DNA of 64,000 nt, taken from positions 124,001-188,000 of the forward strand of contig CAZYYE010000001.1 of NCBI GenBank assembly GCA_964651535.1. The letters are read 5' to 3'. Positions 57,948 through 64,000 of this stretch are shown piece by piece. Position numbers and translations under genes: made by a program. The notes under the pieces are model-generated. The model was not told where the DNA came from, did not search any database, and saw only the letters and a program-made list of their open reading frames with translations. The DNA comes from Terrimesophilobacter sp964651535. GTDB taxonomy: Bacteria; Actinomycetota; Actinomycetes; Actinomycetales; Microbacteriaceae. Position 1 is the first letter of the stretch, and every line of letters starts with the position of its first letter.

Positions 57948-59783
57948 ATGTCTCCCACTGTCGCCGCCGCGGCCGACGCCCTGCACAGGGTTTTCGGCTA
58001 CGACGCGTTCCGCGGCGACCAGGCGGAGATCATCGACCACGTCATTGGCGGCGGCGACGCGCTCGTGCTCATGCCGACGGGCGGCGGCAAGTCGCTGTGC
58101 TACCAGATTCCAGCCCTCGTGCGCGACGGCACGGGCGTCGTCATCTCGCCGCTCATCGCCCTCATGCAGGACCAGGTGGATGCGCTCGCCGCTCTCGGTG
58201 TGCGCGCCGCATTCCTGAACTCCACGCAGGGCGCCGAGGAGCGCGCGCGGGTGGAGCACGCCTATGTCGCGGGCGAACTCGACCTGTTGTATCTCGCGCC
58301 GGAGCGGCTGACCGTGCCGTCCACGGGCGACCTGCTCGACCGCGGTACGATCGCTCTGTTCGCGATCGACGAAGCGCACTGCGTCTCCCAGTGGGGCCAC
58401 GATTTCCGACCCGACTACCTCGCTCTGTCGATGCTGCACGAGCGTTGGCCTGCTGTTCCGCGCATCGCACTCACCGCGACCGCGACCGAGCAGACGCACC
58501 GCGAGATCCAGAAGCGACTCCAGCTCGGCGACGCGAAGCACTTCGTTGCGAGCTTCGACCGGCCGAACATCCAGTACCGCATCGTGCCGAAGGATCAACC
58601 GCAGAAGCAGCTGCTCGAATTGCTGCGCACCGAGCACGCGGGCGACGCGGGAATCGTGTACTGCCTCTCCCGCGCCTCTGTGGAGAAGACGGCCCAGTTC
58701 CTTGTGGAGCAGGGCATTCCCGCCCTGCCGTATCACGCCGGCCTCGACGCGCGCGTGCGCGCTGCGAATCAGGCGCGGTTCCTGCGCGAGGACGGCATGG
58801 TCATGGTCGCAACGATCGCGTTCGGAATGGGCATCGACAAACCGGATGTGCGCTTCGTCGCCCACCTCGACCTACCGAAGTCTGTCGAGGGCTACTACCA
58901 GGAGACCGGTCGCGCTGGCCGCGATGGGTTGCCGTCGACGGCCTGGCTTGCCTACGGGCTGCAGGATGTCATGCAGCAGCGCCGGATGATCGAGCAATCC
59001 GAGGGCGATCTCGCCCACCGCCGCCGATTGAGCGCCCACCTGGATGCCATGCTCGCTCTGTGCGAAACCGTGCAGTGCCGACGCATGCAGCTTTTGGCAT
59101 ACTTCGGGGAGACGTCCACAGCGTGCGGCAATTGCGACACGTGCCTGAACCCGCCGGAGTCGTGGGACGGTACGATTCCGGCTCAGAAACTGCTTTCGAC
59201 GATCGTGCGGTTGCAGCGCGAGCGCAATCAGAAGTTCGGCGCGGGCCACCTCATCGACATCCTGCTCGGCAAGCAGACGCCGCGCGTCGACCAGTATGGG
59301 CACGATGACCTGTCGACGTTCGGTATTGGCACGGACCTGTCCGACACGGAGTGGCGCGGCGTCGTGCGGCAACTCCTGGCGCAAGGCCTGTTGGCCGTGA
59401 GTTCGGACGGCTTCGGCACGCTCGGGATCACCGAGGCGAGCGCCGGCGTTCTGGATGGCTCCCGCCGGGTCGCGCTGCGCCGCGAGCCCGAGCGCACGAC
59501 AACGCGCTCCGCGCGCAAGACCAGGAGCGCGGCGGCCGAGCTGCCTGAGGCGTTGCAGCCCGTGTTCGAGGCGCTGCGTACCTGGCGCGCTTCGGCGGCG
59601 AAGGAGCAGGGAGTTCCTGCGTACGTGATCTTTCACGATGCGACGCTGCGGGAGCTCGCCACGCGGCATCCGTCGAGCATCGAAGAACTCGGCACGGTCA
59701 CTGGCGTTGGCGAGTCGAAGCTCGCGAAGTACGGCGACCAGTTGCTCGAGGTGCTCGGCACCGCGTCGGTCCCCGCCCAGTAG
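57948..59783 (+). CDS. recQ: ATP-dependent DNA helicase RecQ
   Basis: The 611-residue 3'-5' helicase acts in homologous recombination and replication repair. Visible are motif 0 (GYDAFRGDQAEIIDHV), Walker A MPTGGGKSLCYQ, DEAH box IDEAHCVSQWGHDFRPDY, the aromatic-rich loop, SAT-equivalent ALTATATEQ, and ETGRAGRDGLPSTAWL. The RecQ-C-terminal zinc site is CRRMQLLAYFGETSTACGNC followed by DTC. The winged helix and a HRDC domain (FEALRTWRASAAKEQGVPAYVIF) complete it. An upstream GTG (57918) would add ten residues from the palindromic repeat edge. Confidence 0.96.
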   Translation: MSPTVAAAADALHRVFGYDAFRGDQAEIIDHVIGGGDALVLMPTGGGKSLCYQIPALVRDGTGVVISPLIALMQDQVDALAALGVRAAFLNSTQGAEERARVEHAYVAGELDLLYLAPERLTVPSTGDLLDRGTIALFAIDEAHCVSQWGHDFRPDYLALSMLHERWPAVPRIALTATATEQTHREIQKRLQLGDAKHFVASFDRPNIQYRIVPKDQPQKQLLELLRTEHAGDAGIVYCLSRASVEKTAQFLVEQGIPALPYHAGLDARVRAANQARFLREDGMVMVATIAFGMGIDKPDVRFVAHLDLPKSVEGYYQETGRAGRDGLPSTAWLAYGLQDVMQQRRMIEQSEGDLAHRRRLSAHLDAMLALCETVQCRRMQLLAYFGETSTACGNCDTCLNPPESWDGTIPAQKLLSTIVRLQRERNQKFGAGHLIDILLGKQTPRVDQYGHDDLSTFGIGTDLSDTEWRGVVRQLLAQGLLAVSSDGFGTLGITEASAGVLDGSRRVALRREPERTTTRSARKTRSAAAELPEALQPVFEALRTWRASAAKEQGVPAYVIFHDATLRELATRHPSSIEELGTVTGVGESKLAKYGDQLLEVLGTASVPAQ

Positions 59784-59805
59784 CGGCTGCACGCGGTCGG
59801 ACACC

Positions 59806-59811
59806 TAGCAT
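59806..59811 (+). promoter_or_regulatory. -10 box (TAGCAT) of the proline iminopeptidase gene
   Basis: TAGCAT lies 6 nt before the ATG at 59818. Confidence 0.5.
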
Positions 59812-59817
59812 CGAGGT

Positions 59818-60783
59818 ATGCGAACTTTTTACCCCGAGCTCGAACCGTACGATCGTGGCAACCTCGAGGTGGGCGACGGCCAGACCATCTACTGGGAGAC
59901 GAGCGGGAATCCGCAGGGCAAGCCGGCCGTGTACTTGCACGGCGGCCCCGGCGGCACGAGCACCCCGAACCAGCGGCGCGTCTTCGACCCTGAGCTGTAC
60001 CGCATCATCCTCCTGGATCAGCGCGGCACGGGCAGAAGCACTCCGCACGCGAGCGAACCGCACGCGGACCTCGCCGCGAACACCACGTGGCATTTGGTCT
60101 CCGACCTGGAGAAGTTGCGCGAACATCTCGGCATCGACCGCTGGCAGGTGTTCGGCGGATCCTGGGGAAGCGCCCTCGCGCTCGCCTACGCCCAGACGCA
60201 CCCCGACCGGGTGACCGAGCTCGTGCTCCGCGGCATTTTCACGCTGCGCGAGAGCGAGTTGTTCTGGTTCTACGAGGGCCCCGCGGGCCAGTTGTTTCCG
60301 GAGGTCTGGTCGCAGTTCGTCGCTCAGGTTCCGGATGCCGTCCCCGGCGGGTACCGCGCCGCGTACCACGAGCGGCTGTTCAACCCGGACCCCGCAGTGC
60401 ACACTCCGGCCGGCGTTGCCTGGGCGACGTGGGAGGCGTCGGCGATCACGCTCCTGCCGCGGCCCGACGTGGTGGCGACGTTCGCCGAACCGAAGCACGC
60501 GGTCGCGTTCGCCCGGATCGAGAACCACTACTTTCAGAACCAGGGCTGGTTCGAGGATCGCCAGTTGCTGCGCGATGCGCACATGTTGCGCGACATCCCG
60601 ACCGTGATCGTGCAGGGCCGCTACGACGTGTGCACTCCGCCGGTGACCGCGTGGGAGTTGAGCCGCGAGTTGCCCGACGCGCAGTTCACGATCGTCCCGG
60701 ATGCCGGGCACGCGTTCGACGAGCCGGGCATCCTGAGCGCGCTCATCGAGGCGACGGACCGGTTCGCGCAGGTTACGCGGTAG
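59818..60783 (+). CDS. pip: Prolyl aminopeptidase (proline iminopeptidase)
   Basis: The 321-residue alpha/beta hydrolase (S33 family) removes N-terminal proline from peptides. It starts FYPELEPYDRGNLEVGDGQTI and shows YLHGGPGGTSTPNQRR (oxyanion), LLDQRGTGRSTPHA, the nucleophile elbow FGGSWGSALALAYA near residue 114, GRYDVCTPPVTAWEL (Asp) and PDAGHAFDEPGI (His). All catalytic residues are intact, and DQRG[TS]GRS is diagnostic. Cytoplasmic, about 30 nt downstream of recQ. Its 3' end overlaps the convergent MFS gene by 11 nt. Confidence 0.95.
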   Translation: MRTFYPELEPYDRGNLEVGDGQTIYWETSGNPQGKPAVYLHGGPGGTSTPNQRRVFDPELYRIILLDQRGTGRSTPHASEPHADLAANTTWHLVSDLEKLREHLGIDRWQVFGGSWGSALALAYAQTHPDRVTELVLRGIFTLRESELFWFYEGPAGQLFPEVWSQFVAQVPDAVPGGYRAAYHERLFNPDPAVHTPAGVAWATWEASAITLLPRPDVVATFAEPKHAVAFARIENHYFQNQGWFEDRQLLRDAHMLRDIPTVIVQGRYDVCTPPVTAWELSRELPDAQFTIVPDAGHAFDEPGILSALIEATDRFAQVTR

Positions 60784-62395
60784 CCACCTCACCGGCTGTC
60801 TCTTCGGAGTCGACGGTAGCGGGATCTTCATGTTCGGGCCGGCCGCTGTCCAGGCGCAAGGTCGCGAGGAGCCCGAGAGCCAGGAACCCGGCGGCCGCGA
60901 AGGCCGAGTAGCGTGTGCCGTCGCTGAACGCGGCCTGCGCGTCAGCGAACGCGGCAGTGTCGCGTTGTTCGAGCCCGGGTATGGCGTTGCCGGCGCTGTC
61001 CACGACCGCGTCCACGATCTGGGTTTTCACCGAGTCCGGGATGTGCGGGTTGTCGTCGAGCCGCGCGTGAAGCGACCAGCCTACGCTTGTGAACAGGATC
61101 GTGCCGAGGATGGCGATGCCGAGCGCGCTGCCGACCTGCCGCGAGGTGCTCTGCGTGCCGGAGCCCTGACCGCTCTTCTCCACTGGAACGTCCTTCAGCA
61201 CGACCCCGGTGAGTTGTGCGGTGGCGAGCCCGATCCCGAAGCCGTAAATGAAGAGCCCTGCGGCAATCGACCACCACTGCGTGGTTGGGGAGATGACGAG
61301 TGCGACGATGACGATGCCCGTGATCTCCGCGAGGATGCCGGTGCGCACGATCCACACGGGAGAGACTTTGTTGCCGTAGCTTCCCGCGAATCCGCTCGCC
61401 ACGAACGATCCGACCGCCAGGGCGAGGATGACGAATCCGGTCTGCAGGGCGTCGTATCCGAGCACGTTCTGCAGCCACAGCGGCAGGGACAGGATAATGC
61501 CGTACTCGCCGAGCGAAACGATCATCGCGACTATATTCCCATTGCGGAATGAGGGGATAGAGAACAGTCCGAACGCGAGCATGGTGTTCTTGCCCGCACG
61601 TTCGCGGTAGACGCCCCACCAAATGAATCCGGCAAGGGCGAGTGACGCGATGAGGAACACGAATGGGATGGGCGAGAGGTCGAACGACCACGTCCAGGGA
61701 CCGATGTCCGGCACGTTGTCCGCGAGCCACCAACCGTACGTGCGGCCCTCGATGAGTCCGAACACGAGCGCGCCGCTCGCGATCACGGAAAGCACAGCTC
61801 CAACAATGTCGACCCCGCGAGCGCCCGGTTCCCGGGATTCGGCGACGAACAGGTACAGGCCGATGAGGATGACGATGGCGAACGGGACGTTGATGCCGAA
61901 GGCCCACCGCCACGAGTAGTACGTGGTGAGCCATCCGCCGAGCACGGGTCCGACAGCGGCCATGCCGCCGATCGTCGAACCCCACACGGCGAATGCGATC
62001 GCGCGGTCGCGCCCGCGGAACGTCGCGTTGATGATGGAGAGCGTGGACGGCAGGATCATGGCGCCGCCCACGCCCTGGATGACGCGGAATCCGATGAGAA
62101 CGTCTCCGTTCCACGCAAGTGCGGCGAGCACGGAGGAGCCGGCGAAGATTATGACGCCGATCACGAGCAGCTTTCGGCGCCCGATGCGGTCGGCGACGGT
62201 ACCGAACATGAGGAGCAGCGCGGCGAACACGAGCGTGTAGCTTTCCTGCACCCATTGCACTTGCGTCGAGCTGATGGAGAGTTCCGACACGATGGAGGGG
62301 ATGGCGACGTTCACGATCGTGGAGTCGGCGATGATGATCGACACCGCGAGGCTGATGGTGACGAGTCCGAACCATTTGGCGCGGGAGGAGTTCAT
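60773..62395 (-). CDS. MFS transporter, DHA2 family
   Basis: The 540-residue protein has 14 transmembrane helices. D1 motif SIIIADSTIVNVAIPSIVSEL lies in TM1, motif A MFGTVADRIGRRKLLVIG after TM2 and motif C GGMAAVGPVLGGWLTTYYSW in TM5; an STSRQVGSALGIAILGTILF segment lies in the second half. It is a drug or metabolite exporter of the EmrB/QacA type, close to MarR-controlled pumps. A MarR-family gene is divergent, with 87 bp between the start codons, so repression by that regulator is likely. Confidence 0.9.
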   Translation of the reverse strand: MNSSRAKWFGLVTISLAVSIIIADSTIVNVAIPSIVSELSISSTQVQWVQESYTLVFAALLLMFGTVADRIGRRKLLVIGVIIFAGSSVLAALAWNGDVLIGFRVIQGVGGAMILPSTLSIINATFRGRDRAIAFAVWGSTIGGMAAVGPVLGGWLTTYYSWRWAFGINVPFAIVILIGLYLFVAESREPGARGVDIVGAVLSVIASGALVFGLIEGRTYGWWLADNVPDIGPWTWSFDLSPIPFVFLIASLALAGFIWWGVYRERAGKNTMLAFGLFSIPSFRNGNIVAMIVSLGEYGIILSLPLWLQNVLGYDALQTGFVILALAVGSFVASGFAGSYGNKVSPVWIVRTGILAEITGIVIVALVISPTTQWWSIAAGLFIYGFGIGLATAQLTGVVLKDVPVEKSGQGSGTQSTSRQVGSALGIAILGTILFTSVGWSLHARLDDNPHIPDSVKTQIVDAVVDSAGNAIPGLEQRDTAAFADAQAAFSDGTRYSAFAAAGFLALGLLATLRLDSGRPEHEDPATVDSEETAGEVATA

Positions 62396-62419
62396 GGTGG
62401 TCGCTTTCGTTCTAATTCG

Positions 62420-62454
62420 TCAGCCAGCTTAGCAATTCATCAGCCTGCTTACTA
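62420..62454. promoter_or_regulatory. Candidate MarR operator: two TCAGCC[AT]GCTTA direct repeats
   Basis: TCAGCCAGCTTAGCA (62420-62434) and TCAGCCTGCTTACTA (62440-62454) are 20 bp apart, two helical turns, in the 87-bp gap between the divergent MFS and MarR genes. The position covers the MFS promoter on the minus strand and lies just upstream of the marR -10 box. Confidence 0.45.
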
Positions 62455-62470
62455 TCCATCGAAAGGCGGA

Positions 62471-62476
62471 TATCCT
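62471..62476 (+). promoter_or_regulatory. -10 box (TATCCT) of the second marR gene
   Basis: TATCCT lies 6 nt before the ATG at 62483. Confidence 0.5.
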
Positions 62477-62482
62477 GAACCC

Positions 62483-62938
62483 ATGGACGAGTCGCAGGAG
62501 CCGCAGGAGGCCGATCACGGTCCCATGGGCGAATGGCCCACCGGCCGCCTCCTGTCGACCGCATCCCGACTCGTCGAGCACGCGTGGTTGGAGGCCCTCG
62601 ACGAGTTGGGGCTGTCGCACGCCGGACTCATCGCCTTGCACCTTCTGGGGGAGGAGCCGACCAATCAGACGGATCTCGCCGCTCGTGCGCGCGTGGAGAA
62701 CCAGACCATGTCGCGCACACTGGATCGCCTCGAGCGGGAGGGTTACATTCTCCGGGAGCGGGATCCGCGTGATCGCCGGCGCCACATCGTCACGCGCACT
62801 CCGGAGGGTGCCGCCGCGTGGCAGTCGGCGAAAACTCTGGAAGCCGACATCTTCCCGGACATCTCGGACGCGCAGGGTTTGCGCAGCGCACTGCTCGAAC
62901 TGATCCACGCGGGTACCGCGCGACGCTGGCAGCCGTAG
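62483..62938 (+). CDS. MarR-family transcriptional regulator
   Basis: The 151-residue winged-helix protein has the MarR layout: helix 1 (GRLLSTASRLVEHAWLEAL), LSHAGLIALHLLGEE, the recognition helix region TDLAARARVENQTMSRTLDRLEREGYI and the wing DPRDRRRHIVTRTPEG. MarR regulators of this size are dimeric repressors released by phenolic or other ligands. Divergent from a DHA2 efflux pump, it most likely represses that pump and itself through the direct repeats at 62420-62454. Confidence 0.92.
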   Translation: MDESQEPQEADHGPMGEWPTGRLLSTASRLVEHAWLEALDELGLSHAGLIALHLLGEEPTNQTDLAARARVENQTMSRTLDRLEREGYILRERDPRDRRRHIVTRTPEGAAAWQSAKTLEADIFPDISDAQGLRSALLELIHAGTARRWQP

Positions 62939-62944
62939 TAACGT
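62939..62944 (+). promoter_or_regulatory. -10 box (TAACGT) of the metallopeptidase gene
   Basis: TAACGT directly follows the TAG stop of the marR gene and lies 6 nt before the ATG at 62951. Confidence 0.45.
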
Positions 62945-62950
62945 CAATCC

Positions 62951-63832
62951 ATGACATTCAACCCCGACTCGAATATCGGTTCAGGCAAGGTCAGCCGTCG
63001 GGGCCGCAACACGGGCATCGCTGTCGGCGGTGGGGGGATCGTGGTCGTCCTGCTCGCGCTCGTGTCTCCGCTCCTGGGCGTCGACCTCACTCCGCTCGCC
63101 GGGATGTTCGGCGACGCAGGCACGTCGCAGTCGACGACATCCGACAGTCTGGAGCAGTGCCAGACCGGGGCCGACGCGAACGAGGACGTCGAATGCCGGA
63201 TGAAGGGCGCGTCCGCATCGCTCGACAAGTATTGGGCGGGCAAGTTCGCCCAGGAGGGCCTCACGTACCGCTCACCGAGCGAGTTCGTGCTGTTCACGGG
63301 CGCGACGAGCACGGGATGCGGCAACGCGACGAGCGCGTCGGGCCCGTTCTATTGCCCGCCGGATGAGTCGATTTACATCGATACCGAATTTTTCGATCAG
63401 CTGCGTGGTCAGTTCGGCGCCACCGGCGGTCCGCTCGCAGAAATGTACGTTGTGGCGCACGAGTGGGGTCACCACATCCAGAACGTGCTCGGCACGATGG
63501 ACAACCTGAACCTGCAGCAGTCCGGCCCCACGTCCGACTCCGTGCGGCTCGAGCTGCAGGCCGACTGCTATGGCGGATCCTGGGCGAAGGACGCCTCGAC
63601 GGTGCCCGACGCGAGCGGCGTGCCATTCCTGCAGCCGATCACGAAGCAGCAGATCAATGACGCGCTGAATGCGGCGCAAGTGATCGGGGACGACCGCATC
63701 CAGGAGCAGACGTCCGGGCAAGTGCAGCCGGAGACGTGGACCCACGGTTCCAGCGATCAGCGGCAGAAGTGGTTCCTGATCGGGTTCGAGAAGGGCCCGA
63801 CCGCGTGCAACACGTTTGACGTGAACCCCTGA
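62951..63832 (+). CDS. Neutral zinc metallopeptidase (YpfJ-like)
   Basis: The 293-residue protein belongs to the YpfJ/KPN_02809 family of putative neutral zinc metallopeptidases. It has a short cytoplasmic start, one membrane helix (GGGGIVVVLLALVSPLLGVDL), a polar linker and an extracytoplasmic domain. The zinc motif is MYVVAHEWGHHIQNVLG near residue 170, with a Glu-Leu-Gln-Ala-Asp segment (VRLELQADCYGGSWAK) as a possible third-ligand region. Cysteines (CGNATSASGPFYC) may form a disulfide. Substrate unknown. It may read through from the marR gene. Confidence 0.9.
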   Translation: MTFNPDSNIGSGKVSRRGRNTGIAVGGGGIVVVLLALVSPLLGVDLTPLAGMFGDAGTSQSTTSDSLEQCQTGADANEDVECRMKGASASLDKYWAGKFAQEGLTYRSPSEFVLFTGATSTGCGNATSASGPFYCPPDESIYIDTEFFDQLRGQFGATGGPLAEMYVVAHEWGHHIQNVLGTMDNLNLQQSGPTSDSVRLELQADCYGGSWAKDASTVPDASGVPFLQPITKQQINDALNAAQVIGDDRIQEQTSGQVQPETWTHGSSDQRQKWFLIGFEKGPTACNTFDVNP

Positions 63833-63867
63833 CCGGTAAGCGGTCCGGCCCAGCGGGCCCGCGCGCG

Positions 63868-64000
63868 TTACTCGGTTTCGTGGCCGCGGGAGTGCGCGGC
63901 TTCCTGCTCGGCGATCTGCTTGTGCACATCCTCCATGTCGAGCTCGCGCACGGCGGTGATGACCTGGTCGAGCGCTGCGCCGGGGAGTGCTCCCGGCTGG
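63868..64000 (-). CDS. Hypothetical protein, 3' end only
   Basis: The minus-strand frame runs off the window edge and ends with a TAA at 63868-63870. The visible C-terminus reads LPGAALDQVITAVRELDMED and then VHKQIAEQEAAHSRGHETE, a helical, acidic tail. I do not recognise a family from this fragment. Codon use is like its neighbours, so it is probably a real gene. Confidence 0.55.
   Translation of the reverse strand, partial: QPGALPGAALDQVITAVRELDMEDVHKQIAEQEAAHSRGHETE

Noticed and set aside
1..64000. tRNA, rRNA or tmRNA genes
   Set aside because: No cloverleaf with a T-loop GTTCGA box outside coding sequence and no rRNA-like stretch was found by eye.

Overview
The window is high-GC actinobacterial DNA. 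Frequent GTG starts, a split PurS/PurQ/PurL system, LAxTG (class E type) sorting signals, DUF3073, DUF3817, PaaX and TipA-type regulators, and a -10 box placed 6-8 nt before many start codons (leaderless transcripts) all point to a member of the Microbacteriaceae. It reads as chromosome: no rRNA, tRNA, CRISPR array, phage or intact insertion sequence was found.

1-13.8 kb: the 3' end of a sortase-anchored surface protein, then a SpoU methyltransferase, purA, a DinB/maleylpyruvate-isomerase-like protein, a GNAT enzyme, a DMT transporter, chorismate mutase, an SDR enzyme, purL, DUF2254, DUF3817, an acyl-CoA ligase and an MscS channel. 13.85-19.5 kb: an accessory-looking block (MarR regulator, photolyase, long-chain acyl-CoA ligase, DUF1295 protein) with AT-rich promoters, next to the 3' stump of a second LAxTG surface protein. 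19.5-31.2 kb: purQ-purS, an MFS pump, a GDSL hydrolase / CtlX-like guanidino hydrolase / ornithine cyclodeaminase operon with a divergent Lrp regulator, then purC, purD, purF and purM with two small genes. With purA and purL this makes eight purine genes; purB, purE, purK, purH and purN are absent from the window.

31.2-45.5 kb: DUF3073, a flavin-dependent oxidoreductase, a cysteine-desulfurase-like enzyme, a fluoride channel pair behind a KimA-like potassium importer, a PadR/DUF4097 operon, an M20 peptidase bracketed by 32-bp inverted repeats, a TipA-like MerR regulator, transporters and an RND efflux pump. 45.5-64 kb: a frameshifted RarD-like transporter, a DEAD-box helicase with a long Arg/Asp-rich tail, a tryptophan-catabolism operon (kynA, amidohydrolase, PaaX) in which kynureninase has shrunk to a 53-codon in-frame scar, an acyl-CoA oxidase, a GIY-YIG protein inside arrays of palindromic repeats, an S9 peptidase, RecQ, proline iminopeptidase, a MarR-controlled MFS pump and a zinc metallopeptidase.

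The most noteworthy signals are: (a) the kynureninase deletion scar, which keeps translational coupling on both sides; (b) an interspersed palindromic repeat whose left end supplies stop codons and whose right end supplies a Shine-Dalgarno plus GTG start to neighbouring genes; (c) single genes bracketed by inverted copies of a second repeat family; (d) pervasive leaderless promoters, which fix many start codons; (e) a compact putative arginine/citrulline-to-proline module. All product names come from motif and family recognition by eye; no database search was run.
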